A program made the translations under genes and the position numbers. The notes under the pieces were generated by a model, which was not told the origin of the DNA, did not search any database, and worked only from the letters and a program-made list of their open reading frames with translations. Of a DNA stretch of 64,000 bases, positions 1-10,967 are shown piece by piece. The stretch is from Sclerotinia nivalis (taxonomy: Eukaryota > Ascomycota > Leotiomycetes > Helotiales > Sclerotiniaceae), in contig JAPEIS010000008.1 of the NCBI GenBank assembly GCA_029531795.1, forward strand, positions 992,001 through 1,056,000. Direction: 5' to 3'. Positions within the stretch are counted from its first letter, which is position 1, and the number at the start of each line of letters is the position of its first letter.

Positions 1-822
1 AAGAGTTCCCATGCTCAGCCATGTTTACCCCATGGTACAGTAAGCCGGTTGTAGATTATAAGTAGTTTGAGTCGCTGTGCTTGCTGTGGAAAACAATTGG
101 ATTTCTGAGAGATCATCTTGACCACTTTGTTTTCGGTGATCGTCATGATTTCATGAAATCGATCATGTGACTAGCTCTTTCTCTTGGTGTCGATTCGTTT
201 GAGAACCACAAAACTTTATGATCGATCTTCACATCTCTTGTGAGCGGCGACGACCTCCATTATTTGGCAGCAATTGTGTGCAAAAACGATGATATCACGA
301 ATGGAGATGTTTTCATTGACAAAGATGTAGGAAGATCTGCAACCAGCATGATGATGCTAATGCTTTGACTGGAAATAAATAAATGTCATACGAGACTACA
401 GTTGTTTTTATGTAAAGTTGACAATGGCTCTCTCTTTGTTTTTGACTTCCAATATAGCGGAAAGTCACCTGGTAAGCAATTTCTTCATTCGCGATGTTTG
501 GTTTCTACACTTTCCAGTCATTATGGAAGCTACAATGGGGCAATCATCCAAAGCCAAGAAAAAGCACCTTGGTGGTTACACCAAGCACTCGCATCACATC
601 ACATTGTAAACAAGTCCACCATTTATGATTCACAATATATTTTGGAAATCACGTTACAACCTTGTTGGCTCAATATTATCAAGGTACTTATATCTTTACA
701 AAGCGTATAGATTTATCTTTACTGCTCATGCTTTTGGATTCTTTTGGATTTATTATCTCTGTTATACACTACGTTTCGTCAATTGTTCAAACCTTCTCTC
801 TACGCCTTTTAAAGCAGCAATC
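1..822. other. Intergenic, no gene seen
   Basis: Only short overlapping open frames without recognisable motifs are present. The frame of the downstream 2EXR gene stays open back to 625, but this upstream part is rich in aromatic residues and looks like translated untranslated region rather than protein. Confidence 0.5.
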
Positions 823-1872
823 ATGAAGATTATCGACCCAACCACGGAGAGAGAGGAGAGACTTGCGAAGTCCCGCCTCAGGAAACCTCTTGAGCTTCAC
901 ATAGATGTCAAAATAAAAATGATTTCCAAGTGGCCAAATCAAATATTTGACATTGTATTGAAGAAACATCGCAGTCATAAGGATTATCATGGTATCATTG
1001 AGCTTTTGCATGAGTTAGATCAATCTAAGCTTAGATCATTCTTGTGGAAAGGTTTGGCTTGCAGGAACCTCTCAGAGTATCGTGATATACAATATCCACG
1101 AATCGAATCGAAACGGGAAACACAACTCACAGCCGGCGATCGAACTTTTCCTTCCTTCAAAAGATTACCAACCGAACTTCGATTAGACATATGGGAATAC
1201 GTGTTCGCAGAAGATCTTGTCCCGAAAGTTCATCATTTGAACAATACCGACCGCAATACTGGAAAAATCACAGACTCAATCACATCACATCTCCCATTTT
1301 CAAACATTGTACAAGTCTGCAAGGAATCCCGAGAATGGTATCTCTCTCGAACACAAAACAGTTGGGCATTTGGGACGTACGTCAATTTTCGCAGCGATAT
1401 CATGTACCTTACCCAACAAGTTGAAGCATCCAACATTCTTTACGATACTCTTCTATCAAGCCTTCAGATGACAAAAGTCCAAAACCTGGCATTGCGCCGA
1501 ACATGCCTTACTGATAATCCTCAAAAAACCTTCAACCACGTCGAAGCACATGCAAATCTCCGGGAAAAGCTTCCATCCTTGGAAAACATTTACGTCGTCA
1601 TAAATGAGATTCGAGATTCAAATGCCATCGATAGAGATAACGACATCAAGTTTCAGCATCTCTCAGCAAGGCAAAAAAGAAAGTGGATAGACGTAGGATA
1701 TGCGAGGTCATGGTTGAAATGGTTGAATGGGAGAATGATGGATAGAAGCTACAAGAGTGTGAATCATCATCTCGTTATGGTCGGTACTGAGTGCACGGAT
1801 CCACTATCTTCGGAATATGGAGAGATAACCTTCGAGAGAAGGATTCGTGATGGAACTCTCGAGCTCTTTTGA
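823..1872 (+). CDS. 2EXR-domain protein (F-box-like, function unknown)
   Basis: A single-exon frame of 349 aa from the ATG at 823. An in-frame ATG at 625 would add 66 residues that look non-coding, so the start at 823 is preferred; it begins with a charged stretch typical of a soluble protein. The centre carries the 2EXR signature: a Phe-Pro-x-Phe-x-x-Leu-Pro-x-Glu-Leu-Arg-x-x-Ile-Trp core (about residues 111-130), followed by the usual downstream box with Val-Cys-x-Glu-Ser-Arg (about residues 167-172). 2EXR proteins form a large, lineage-expanded family in Leotiomycetes. The N-terminal motif resembles an F-box, but no biochemical role is established. No signal peptide or membrane segment is visible. 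The family assignment is firm; any role in ubiquitin ligase recruitment would be inference. Confidence 0.75.
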   Translation: MKIIDPTTEREERLAKSRLRKPLELHIDVKIKMISKWPNQIFDIVLKKHRSHKDYHGIIELLHELDQSKLRSFLWKGLACRNLSEYRDIQYPRIESKRETQLTAGDRTFPSFKRLPTELRLDIWEYVFAEDLVPKVHHLNNTDRNTGKITDSITSHLPFSNIVQVCKESREWYLSRTQNSWAFGTYVNFRSDIMYLTQQVEASNILYDTLLSSLQMTKVQNLALRRTCLTDNPQKTFNHVEAHANLREKLPSLENIYVVINEIRDSNAIDRDNDIKFQHLSARQKRKWIDVGYARSWLKWLNGRMMDRSYKSVNHHLVMVGTECTDPLSSEYGEITFERRIRDGTLELF

Positions 1873-2785
1873 ATTAATGATAGAGGACATTTGTTACATG
1901 GCTTTGGATTCATGAGTACGCTTACGATGCTTTGGTCGGAGTTATTGCTGGAATCATTGCGAGGGATTGGTTTGGTATATAGACATGAGTTTCATCGTTT
2001 GGCTGCTTGCTTACTTATGGAGCAATATGAGGTGTATTGCTGGATATCACGCGGGTACTGGACAATTGGATGCAAATTATGGGAGTTAACAGAGCTGATA
2101 GTGAAGAAGGGATTAGAAGGGAAGGGCAAGCATGTTAGCCATCAATGAGCATTGCGCGGAGAAGTGTGCTCACGACTGGTTCGAGGAATGCCTTCCATTG
2201 AAGGATATATTTAGACGGCGCGTGAGGTATCCACATGAGTAGTCTCTCACATTCATAGACGAATTATAACTTCGGAAAACACAGTTCATGCTCTCATAAA
2301 GTTGCCGTGCGAGACACGGCCAGATTTCCTATGTCATAATTCCTCTCTTCCTTCATATCAGTTATTCAATATGACATTTTAAATAATAAATTGTGCATTC
2401 CTATCATTCAATTGCAAATCAGATTTCCTTTAAACATTCGAACGAAGTACTTCTCACACACTTTTGACAAAGTACTAAAGTTCTTCAAATACCCCACGCT
2501 TCTCGTTCAGCCCCGTGTGCATGCATGTATTAAAGATTGGTAACGATTGACAAGACTATATAGCTAGAACCGTTCACAAAAGAAGTGCACGATGAAAACC
2601 TATGCCCTGGGTATATTCACCTTGTGCTTTTGCAGATGATATTGGAGTGTACGATGAGGCTTTCTTTAACGGCAAAGGACGACTGAAGGCTTGTTTAACG
2701 AATGGATCGGAAATGTTGTTTTAGCTTCTAGAGTATCTATCGGCCATCAGAAAAAAACATTGACTGTTGGTGAAATCCATGAACA
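1873..2785. other. Intergenic, no gene seen
   Basis: An 85-codon frame (1891-2148 +) directly follows the 2EXR gene but has no recognisable motif and no splice path joining it to the gene. The remainder is AT-rich without long frames. Confidence 0.5.
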
Positions 2786-2790
2786 CTCAA

Positions 2791-2842
2791 GCGGCTTTAG
2801 CTCACTTGTAAGAGCACCAGGCTGAATACTAGTTCAGCCTAT
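2791..2842 (+). pseudogene. Truncated tRNA-Phe copy
   Basis: The acceptor 5' strand, box-A region, D-arm and 5' half of the anticodon arm match the intact tRNA-Phe at 3036-3124. Similarity continues into the intron (a TTCAGCC stretch is shared) and then stops. There is no 3' anticodon strand, no T-arm with a TTCRA motif and no 3' acceptor strand, so it cannot fold into a tRNA. It faces the intact gene, so it is a local inverted partial duplication. Confidence 0.75.
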
Positions 2843-3035
2843 TGAATTATGTATAAACATCTAGTCCAAAACGTGCGTTGAGTACAGTGTGGGGTAAAGT
2901 CACCAACCCAAAATACCCGAACTTATACCGTTACACCAAAAGGAAAGAGCAAATCACCACACAATTCCAAAGCAAAAGAACCAAAATAAATTGCAAAAAT
3001 CATTGATGGTTGAGGTTGGCCTCAACTCGCAGAAT

Positions 3036-3124
3036 GCGGCTTCTGTGGATCGAACACAGTGCCTCCAGATATATGGGCTGAAGTGAACTTCAGTCTGGCG
3101 CTCTCCCAAGTGAGCTAAAGCCGC
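3036..3124 (-). tRNA. tRNA-Phe(GAA): tRNA-Phe (anticodon GAA) with a 17-nt intron
   Basis: Read on the minus strand, a full cloverleaf forms. The acceptor stem GCGGCTT pairs with AAGCCGC. The D-arm is GCTC/GAGC, the anticodon stem CCAGA pairs with TCTGG, and the T-stem CTGTG pairs with CACAG around TTCGATC. The loop reads CTGAAG before the intron, giving anticodon GAA. A 17-nt intron follows position 37, the canonical eukaryotic nuclear tRNA intron site, and leaves a 72-nt mature tRNA before CCA addition. All stems pair without mismatch, so I regard it as functional. Confidence 0.95.
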
Positions 3125-3129
3125 TTGAG

Positions 3130-3839
3130 AAGGTGTTTCTTGTTGTGAACATTTCGTGCTTGTTTTGTTCTATGTTAAAAGTTTGCGATGAAAATGACTA
3201 TCCGTGGTGTGTTGTTATCAATACATCTTTGAATTAACGCGGGCACGTGACCTCGAGGTTATAGATGTATGATTGGATAAGCTATGAAAGTGGATTGATA
3301 AGATTGAAAATTTTCAATCTACTTTTTATGATTCTTTTATTCGGAAATAGGAAATAATAAATGATCTAACTACTTTGAGTATCCTGCAGCTAAGCAATGA
3401 CAAGGTTTATGATCAACTTCTTGAACCTTAGAGAGAAGTAAAAGGCTGCGATTGCATAGCGCATCCTACCAACACCTGCTCTTTTTGCTATGAAATTTGT
3501 GGCACGCTTGCAACGAGGCAAACGAGGCAACGAGTTTATCTCTTTGAACATATCCCATACAAAAGAATGCCCACCAAAATTCCGCTTCGAGTTTATTGGC
3601 AGGCATTTCTTTTCAGCTGTTGCAATTGCATGCTTGATTTTTTCTATAAATCTAAGATGTTTCCCCTCCTCAAGTCTGTAGTCTCTCTTCAGTTTGCTTC
3701 TTGGCTGGCGCATTACATTTAGCATTTGGCTCCGGGTCTTCAATCTCCATTGGAGTTATATATCCATACCTACCTATAGATCGACCTAGAAGTATTAGGT
3801 TATCAACCTTTACCACACGGGAGAATCACCAGAATCACC
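3130..3839. other. Intergenic with one weak reading frame
   Basis: A minus-strand frame at 3390-3743 (117 codons) is rich in Lys/Arg with no known motif; nothing else supports it as a gene. The right end is the promoter side of small-protein copy A. Confidence 0.4.
3766..3773 (+). promoter_or_regulatory. Candidate TATA box of small-protein copy A
   Basis: TTATATAT lies about 70 bp upstream of the ATG at 3840. The start-codon context (ATCACCATG) is favourable. Copies B and D have comparable TATA runs 140-150 bp upstream. Assigned by position only. Confidence 0.4.
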
Positions 3840-4574
3840 ATGTCAACTACTAGCAAGGACTCTAATGTGGCCGTGCATGGCTCTGTCACCTCCGAGTTAG
3901 TTCATACTCTTTCTTGCATTGTCTCTTATTTTGTTATCAATTGCATGAGTCCCACATGCAATGTCAGACTTAGAGACTTTGCACTTATCATAGATGACAA
4001 GATTCAGAAACCAAGCTCAGACTACGGTCTCTAGCCTTGTGCTTGCTGATCTCATCAATCTATGCTACTGTCTCGACTTCAAGTGTTGTAGATATACGTG
4101 GACATGTTGTACCTCTTCCTCTTTCCCCACTTCCAAAGGTGTCTCTCCTTCGCCATGCGTACTTCTTTAGATCATTTCAGTTCTTCATGAACCTTCGATT
4201 TTGCTTCAACATCTCTCCATCCTTTGTCACACAACAATCTCCATAACTCGTTCACTTCTTGTCAAAAGTTTTTTTTAATAGATCATCAGTCTAACATTAT
4301 CACTCTACTCAGTACAAAGAACTCATCCTATTCCACTTCACTTGAGTCTTCCTCGATCCGCTCCACCACCACCGATTCATCATCTCCCCATGCATATAGC
4401 ATCCAACACTATATTGCAGACGATGTCCATTATGTCCCATACAAATCTACCGCCAACGCTACATATAGCCGTCACACTCAGGTCGTTACAGCAGCTGTGG
4501 CAGGATATCGAATGGGTATCAAATTGCAGGAGTTTGACACAAAATTCCACACTGGCGCTAGTGGTAGTGGGTAA
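3840..4574 (+). CDS. Small two-exon family protein, copy A (105 aa)
   Basis: Exon 1 is 3840-3895, the intron 3896-4312 (417 bp), and exon 2 4313-4574. The splice is phase 2 and rejoins the frame that runs to the stop at 4572. The N-terminal box (MSTTSKDSNVAVHGSVTS) matches copies B and D closely. A Ser/Thr-rich linker (about residues 20-45) follows, then a C-terminal box with Ile-Gln-x-Tyr-Ile-Ala-Asp (49-55), Val-Pro-Tyr (60-62) and AVAGYRMGIKLQEFD (80-94). It has no signal peptide, membrane segment or cysteine. The donor GTTAGT is weaker than the GTAAGT/GTGAGT of its paralogues; with the intron retained the frame runs on to 4034 and would give a 64-aa protein. I recognise no known family. 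The splice model rests on agreement among four copies. Confidence 0.75.
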
Positions 4575-5221
4575 AGCCTGAGAGGAATAGATCCTCAATT
4601 TGCATTTCAATCCTGTTTGACAGGTGATCAGAGTGGTGGGGCCGTTGGGCGCGCTGGCGAACGAGGACGAAAGGATCAAAGTAGTAGGAGATGGGTATGA
4701 GATTCGGTCTGGAGGCTCCTTGGTGTTCGTGTTATAATAAAAATTTTACTTTCAAATAATGATATATTTACGGCATAGAACAAATGTCATGTTGACCCCT
4801 ATACACATGTATATTCAACAGTTAAGTGCCAGGTAAAACTTTGTGTTTAGGGTCATTGCACAGCCTAGCCGGCTGGGACCAGACTCCTGCGTGGAAAATA
4901 GCTTTCGGTATACAATCAATCTATAACCGCATCCGCACGCATATCGTGTATTAATTAAAAGTGATATATGTGTGAGCATAAGAAGGGTAGCTACTAAGCA
5001 TAAAGCCAACCTTGCATTCCTCCCAATTCGTATCATTTAGATAGAGCATTTGCATTGTTTCACCTCGCACCATGTGCAGAATTGTAAGTTGGGTGCAAAA
5101 CTCGAATTCTTACTAGGCTGACGAGCATGGACTTAGGGATTTAATATCTCAACGATCTCAATCTTTGTAGGCTATGGGTATCATTTTTAGATGCCTTGCA
5201 TCTCGGAACACTGATGTGGTG
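4575..5221. other. Intergenic, no gene seen
   Basis: AT-rich DNA. The minus-strand frame 4380-4679 overlapping this edge is the antisense shadow of copy A exon 2. Confidence 0.5.
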
Positions 5222-5678
5222 AGAGCACCAGTGATGGGAGTAGTATGAACTAATATTATGGAGGCTGATATTGAAGCACTTAATATTACATCAATACATT
5301 TAAATTATGATATTATGTACTGTAATATGAATATACCTTAATATGCGCTATTATTCATGTACGGAATCACTGGAATTCGATATTTTATTTCTGAATTTTG
5401 ACTAATGTCAATCATGTTCTTTTGAAACCTATCGAGTCCTAAGAAATATAGTTTCAATATTGTTTATTTCGGATTTAGTTCATTGAATTCCAGTATGGTA
5501 TCTATATAAACAATGGTATATAAAATTTTATACAATACTTAATAATATCAGTGATATGAAATTTAATGTCATGTATTTTGATATATCCAAAAATGCACCA
5601 CGTTTTATTGTAATTAGAGAAATAGGAATTACGCTATACACTACCCCCATCACTGGAGGGCACTTGAGTTAGTGCTCT
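5222..5678. mobile_element. Degenerate MITE-like fold-back element
   Basis: The left end (5228-5247) and the reverse complement of the right end (5636-5656) share a core of about 20 bases, CCAGTGATGGGRGTAGT, differing by A/G transitions. An outer AGAGCAC also occurs at both ends, with 16 extra bases between it and the core on the right. The interior is very AT-rich and has no coding frame. The size of about 457 bp is close to the clear MITE at 38749-39229, but the termini differ in sequence. Transitions between the arms fit repeat-induced point mutation. Family and target duplication cannot be fixed. Confidence 0.5.
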
Positions 5679-6724
5679 TAGAGAATAGTTGAACAATCTC
5701 CACTTGAAAATCTATATGGGTTAGCGTAGGAGCCCACTCCTAAATAAACATTCAGCGGGTCACCTCCCTATATATTTAGCGAGTAGCATTTACCACTAGA
5801 TATATCTTTTGCCATCTGTCACAACCTAAAACCCTATTACTTCGCCCCTCGAATCTTCTAAATAACTATAAACCGATTCGTGTCAGGCTACTAGACTGGC
5901 AACATAATAAAGTGAATCACACTCGCCAAATAACGTGCATTTAGGACGGCGAAAGTGGGTCTTTTGGAACGTCTAGTGGCTGAGCTTCCAATGGGACGGT
6001 CTTCACATGCGGAGATATTAGATGGAGGTCCAGTTTTTTTGAGAAATAAACAATAACTACGGCCCATTGATTGGAATCCTTGTACATTAATTGTATGACG
6101 TTTACTACTCTCTCGAAATAAGTCGATAAGATGAGAATAGTTCATCGTATGACATTACCAAGTACATTTGAATTTCAACTTAAGCCTCGTCGCATGGTAC
6201 CGTCCAGAGAACTCGTTGCGAGGGAATGGACTAACACTGCTGCCATTTATTAGACGCGCTCTTGAGATTCGTCTGCTGCAGACTGAGAACTATAGTTTGC
6301 CATGAACTAGACCTTGCAAAATGGAATAGCTCCAAGGGGACAGGTCGGATTTGAATTCAGATATTGAAGAGGCTCATGAAGTATCTAAGCCAGGGAGATC
6401 ATTTCGTTGTCGAACTCTAATCCAGACATTGAATCAATAGCTAGCCAGAAAGATCACTCCATTCTCAAATGCAGATACAAACATTAAAAAATTGCTTAAG
6501 AGAAACAAGAGGGAACTTTATGACATGAAGAGTACGGAATAGCACTTGCTTAGTTATCTCTTAAAAATACCAGCATTATGGTAGCACCTTTACCAGGTAT
6601 GCAGAAGTCGCCAACTTAAATATTGGGAACAAACTATCCATCATTTGTACTTTCGCTCACCACAACGCTTTACCTAAACAAACATTATTTCAGATTCTAT
6701 AAAAGATTTACACAACGCCAAACT
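5679..6724. other. Intergenic, no gene seen
   Basis: Only short frames without motifs occur here. The plus-strand frames that begin near 6623 run into the antisense of the SDR gene. Confidence 0.5.
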
Positions 6725-7667
6725 TTACGTGCTAAAACATTGGCCACCATTTGCACTGACAACACTACCGGTCATCCATGCACTCTCTGGACTACAAACC
6801 ATAGCAACAATGCTAGCGATTTCCTCAACATATGCCGGACGACCACCCCATTTCTCGCCCACTGCCTTAACTTCTTCGGTGTCCCACTCACGTACGCCCG
6901 ACAACGGAATCAAAGGACTCCACTGTGCTTGCGCTGCAAGCACATCATCGCTACATTGACGGAACATATCAGTGAGCACTGAACCTGGGTTTATAGTGTT
7001 GACCGTGGCGTGTTCAGCCAATTCTCTTGACCAAGTCCTTGTCATAGCCTCAAGCGCACCCTTTGTTCCGTTATAAAGCGTCAAATATGGAGTGCCGACC
7101 TTCTGTCCAATGCTGGAAACGTTCACAATTCTTCCTGATCGATCTGTAGGTAAATATGGCTTGCATGCGCCTGTGAGCAAGATGGGTGCTAGCACGTTGG
7201 TCTCGTATGACTTGATAAAATCCGCATGCGTAACGCTTTCAAGAGGGCCAATGCCTATCATAATAGCAGCGCAGTTGATTAGAATGTCGATTTGGAGCTT
7301 GTTGGTCTTGGTATTCGGAGGCATCTTTGATATACAAGCTTCGATGATGGCGGCACAACCTTCAGGTGTGGAGATATCAGATCGACACGGCACGGCAACT
7401 ACGCCATGTTTCTTAGTAAGCTCTTCCGCGAGCTCAGCAGCAGAGCTGTCTGAGGCTTCGGTTAGATAGCTTATTAGGATGTTAGCACCCTTAGATGCGA
7501 GATTTCGAGCAATTCCAGCGCCAATGCCTAATACCAAGGTTAGTCAATACGTAAAACTTTGGCATGGTTATCAATCCTTATAACATACTTCGTGCTGAAC
7601 CCGTTACAATTGCAACCTTGCCAGCATGCACTCGATTAGTATCCGTGGATTGACCGTTGGAGGACAT
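6725..7667 (-). CDS. Short-chain dehydrogenase/reductase (classical SDR)
   Basis: Two exons on the minus strand: 7589-7667 and 6725-7527, with a 61-bp intron (7528-7588, GTATGT to TTAG); 293 aa. The splice reconstructs the nucleotide-binding Gly motif TGSARSIG (22-29), which is cut by the intron. Other SDR hallmarks are Asn-Cys-Ala-Ala (111-114), Asn137, Ser165 and the catalytic Tyr-Asn-Gly-Thr-Lys (178-182). The family binds NAD(P)H in a Rossmann fold and oxidises or reduces alcohol/carbonyl groups; the substrate cannot be read from sequence. The final residues carry the usual Gly-rich C-terminal element. The start at 7667 follows the longest plausible soluble N-terminus; an upstream in-frame ATG at 7769 would add a hydrophobic leader but is less likely. 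No signal peptide. A cytosolic enzyme is inferred. Confidence 0.9.
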
Positions 7668-9636
7668 TTTGACTATTGGGGAGATCGCTAGAATAATTCT
7701 TAGATGCAGAAGATTTAATGCAGGTGAAACGTTGGAGGTCCTTAAGACAAGCAATGAGAGACAAGGCAAATGAGAGATCCCTTTGGATAAGAGAGGAAAA
7801 CGTCAACCCCCATGTTTGTAGGTCAATGTGCGGAACAACATTGTGAAACATGATAGTGGAGCAAAAGGTTATCAATACCAAGATACATTTGGCAGTTTTT
7901 GGAAATCATCTCCGGCTGGGGAGGGATATTTTGAAAATGACGCAGTTTGACCAATAACAACGATGACTTCCCAGCATTCGGAGTTTCATACTTCCTGGCA
8001 GCAAGAGTAGAGTACCTAACATACAAAGATTTCTCCACAATAAAAACTTTGTGGTCTCGGATTTCTCTCCTGTGGGTCATTATTTTGTCATGAATCTAAC
8101 CCTTTTTGATATGCTAATATATTTTTGAATAAAATGATTTCGATGATTTTTTACCTTTTCCATTCTGTTACTGTCATTCAAAGATTTGATCTGTATTTTA
8201 AGGTTTTTCAGTTTTTGAAAAATAAAAATAACTTCGGGCAGAGGATGTCTAATTTCCAACCTGATTTAGTATTATGACAGTTTTATAATGATATTGTAGA
8301 TCATAAATATAAAACTCATGGAAAAGTTTGGCAAAGATCAGAATAATTTTATCAAAATCATTGTTGGAAAGCCTCTGGTGTGGTGGAACGTAGGTAACAT
8401 AACAGTAAGATAATGAGGTTATCCACGAGTAGTTGCACCTCTATGAGGCCAGCAAAAGTCTGCGCAATTGACAACCTTAAATAAAAAGGTTATATTGCGG
8501 ATAGAGATGAGATCGAAGATGACGGCTTTACATAGGCCGTCGCTTAGGGTGAGTGCACGTGCATCGAGGCACGTATAAGCAACCCACAATCATAAATCCC
8601 ACCGTATTAGAAATCTAATGTTTGTTGCAAAAATAAAAAGTGGAATAGCACTCCACAAATGATACAGAAATTGATAATACTCGTGTGGCCACACAGTATG
8701 GAACACATTCCTATACAGGCTTAGATTTTGCAAGTAGGGCTAAACGAGGTATCAAAGAGGTATAGATTCGGTAGATCTATACTAGATATAGTAAAGTTCT
8801 TGAAGCAGATTTTGAATATAAGCGAATATTTTACTGTACTTGTTTTTCTGTGCAAATCTCCGGTTGAAGAAGAGGAATTGTGAGAAACAATCGATTCCAT
8901 TGGCCCGAGTGACAAGTCTCCAATGTGGATGCAGTATAGAGTTCACAGATGAAGTTGGAGCTTAAGGCTTGAAGATTTCCTTGGAAAACCTTAAGTTGCA
9001 GATACAAATCTGAAAACTGCACTGGATGCTCCAGCCTCCATAAGATGCGCCAAGCTAATCAAGTTAAATGAGTCGTGAATAGCGAGCAGATGGAAGTATT
9101 GCGAGCTCTGTTTTCAGCCTTCATTTATATACCTGGTATATAGCAAGAAGATTTATACCTGCAAGTAGGCTTTAGTGCCTTTTGAACTAATAATAATGCC
9201 GGTTGAAAGATTAATAATAACGCAGGAGTTCATGGGTCATTCATTCAGGGTTTAAATACCTTGGTAACATTGACACTTCGATCCATTTTGTCCATATGCA
9301 GTGGGGCGGTGGGGCAGCAAGAAACAATGGAGGGTGGGACTAAGTCCCATTCTTAACCGATTGCTGGAGGAAGAACACTCTCGAATTCCACGAACAGGGT
9401 CTTCCCACGCGGAAGCGAGAGTCCGGTCTCTAGAATCGGAATAAACTTGGAAGATCAATGGATCAAAAACGTTCACCCCGGACTCTAGGGAGAAAAAAAA
9501 ACCCTGGACCAGCCTCTAGTTCTGGGTACTCCTTCAGAATCTGAAGAGGTACATTATGTCGCTGTCCACAGATTTAGCGATGCATTTCTTCACGAATGAT
9601 ACGCTGCCTTACAAATAAAGTCCACTCGACGCAAAT
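7668..9636. other. Intergenic, no gene seen
   Basis: AT-rich DNA holding only short frames on both strands, none with recognisable domains or convincing splice partners. Confidence 0.5.
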
Positions 9637-10967
9637 ATGGCTGACGCAGACGCTACTATCCTTCCTCTTGAAAGTTTCCCTCTAATAATATTCGTCGTAT
9701 CTATCGTCGGTCTTTTTTTCTCAACAATCACTGTAGCAGTGAGAACGTATGTCAGAATTCAAGAAAATGCATTTGGCTGGGACGATAAGTTGATAGCACT
9801 GGGGTTGGTATGGCCTTCTCTTCAACCTTTGATTACCAATGATATTAACCCTCATAGATGGTTTTCATCGTCGATGTCAGCCTAGCTTGTCATGGCACTC
9901 GAGTCGGCCTCGGTTCACACAACGGCAGACTAAACGCATACTTCGAGGTACAAGGAACGAAATACCTAATGCTCTGGATGATGTTGTATGTCTTAGGTCT
10001 TGCAATTATCAAAAGCTCCATTTGTGTGACTCTCTTGCGTATTGCTAGCTCGCAAAAGATATACCGGCTTTTTGTATTGGGCTTACTTACTCTCACCATC
10101 GCCACCTTCTTGGTGACTTTCATTGGTATCCTACTTCTATGTAGACCTGTGGCTGCAAATTGGGATACGTCATTGGTGGCAGAAGGAAAGGGGACGTGTT
10201 CGGGCATGGGCACAATGATTGCATTGAGTTATACCTCGACAGCCTGTACGATTGTGACAGACATGGCTTGTGCGGTGTTCCCGGGCGTGATGCTATATAG
10301 GACGCAAATGCCATTGGGAAGGAAGATATCTGTGGGCCTGCTTCTGTCCTTTGCTTCTGTGTAAGCCCAATTTCCATCCTCTACTTGTCTGATGTAGCTA
10401 ACCAGAGTGTTCACCCAGTGCTTCGATATCCACCATGATCCGTTCACCGTACATCGAACACTATCGCAACCCAACAGACAACCTGCTCTGTAAGATATCC
10501 TGCAGACTTGCTTTTCTGATAACAGCACTTACACCTCCCTAGACTATACCGGCTTCATCGTTCTCCTATCCAATGTAGAAACCGCCATTGGCTGCGTAGT
10601 AAGCTCAATTCCAACAGTCGGTCGCTTTGTTATTCGCAACAGAGCTAAGAAAAGTTCCGCTTCGAGGTCGCAAGGCCCCAAGGATATTGTCACATATGGC
10701 AGCGCACCGATCAGTGGTCGACATAATGCCAAAGGCCGAGTGTTCCGCAATCCTACCGACGCCGGCACGACATTCACTACAGTCCACGCATACGGAGATG
10801 GAGATTGGAGCAGGCTGCACGACGCGGATTCCGATCACAACCCGAATCTAGATTCTGAGCACGGGATTCGCGCAGATGATACTTATCAGGTGGAATTGTC
10901 AAAGTCGCCAAAACATACCCAGTCGGAATCTGTCAGGGAGCTAGCTAATGATGGCTCTTCGCATTAG
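9637..10967 (+). CDS. PTH11-like / fungal rhodopsin-fold integral membrane protein
   Basis: Four exons: 9637-9807, 9858-10360, 10419-10489 and 10543-10967, with introns of 50, 58 and 53 bp; 389 aa. The N-terminus has a membrane helix after a short outer segment, then Arg-Thr-Tyr-Val-Arg and Trp-Asp-Asp-Lys, the hallmark first-loop motif of the fungal rhodopsin-like domain. Further helices include about 80-110 with Gly-Thr-Arg-x-Gly-Leu-Gly after helix 2, and helices with Lys-Ser-Ser-Ile-Cys. The cytosolic tail (about 270-389) is hydrophilic and rich in Ser/Asp. No CFEM domain precedes the helices. In this family PTH11 of Magnaporthe senses host surfaces; most members are uncharacterised. Every splice keeps frame and restores a continuous hydrophobic profile. 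A role as a plasma-membrane sensor is inferred. Confidence 0.88.

Larger units (their letters stand above)
2786..3129. repeat. Inverted repeat made by two facing tRNA-Phe 5' ends
   Basis: The 23 bases at 2786-2808 are the exact reverse complement of 3107-3129. Both arms are the first 18 bases of a tRNA-Phe gene plus five identical flanking bases (CTCAA). The arms are about 300 bp apart, so the locus could form a large stem-loop. The shared flank shows that the duplication included DNA outside the tRNA. Confidence 0.85.

Noticed and set aside
625..822. N-terminal extension of the 2EXR protein from the ATG at 625
   Set aside because: The 66 residues are aromatic-rich without signal-peptide logic; the ATG at 823 gives a typical start.
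3390..3743. Minus-strand frame of 117 codons, Lys/Arg-rich
   Set aside because: No recognisable motif, no splice partner and no promoter sign; kept only as a remark.
4380..4679. Minus-strand frame of 99 codons
   Set aside because: It is antisense to copy A exon 2; its similarity to the plus-strand frame at 35244-35453 is explained by the small-protein family on the opposite strands.
6623..7469. Plus-strand frames at 6623-6982, 6729-6959 and 7092-7469
   Set aside because: They are mostly antisense to the SDR gene, whose catalytic motifs fix the coding strand.
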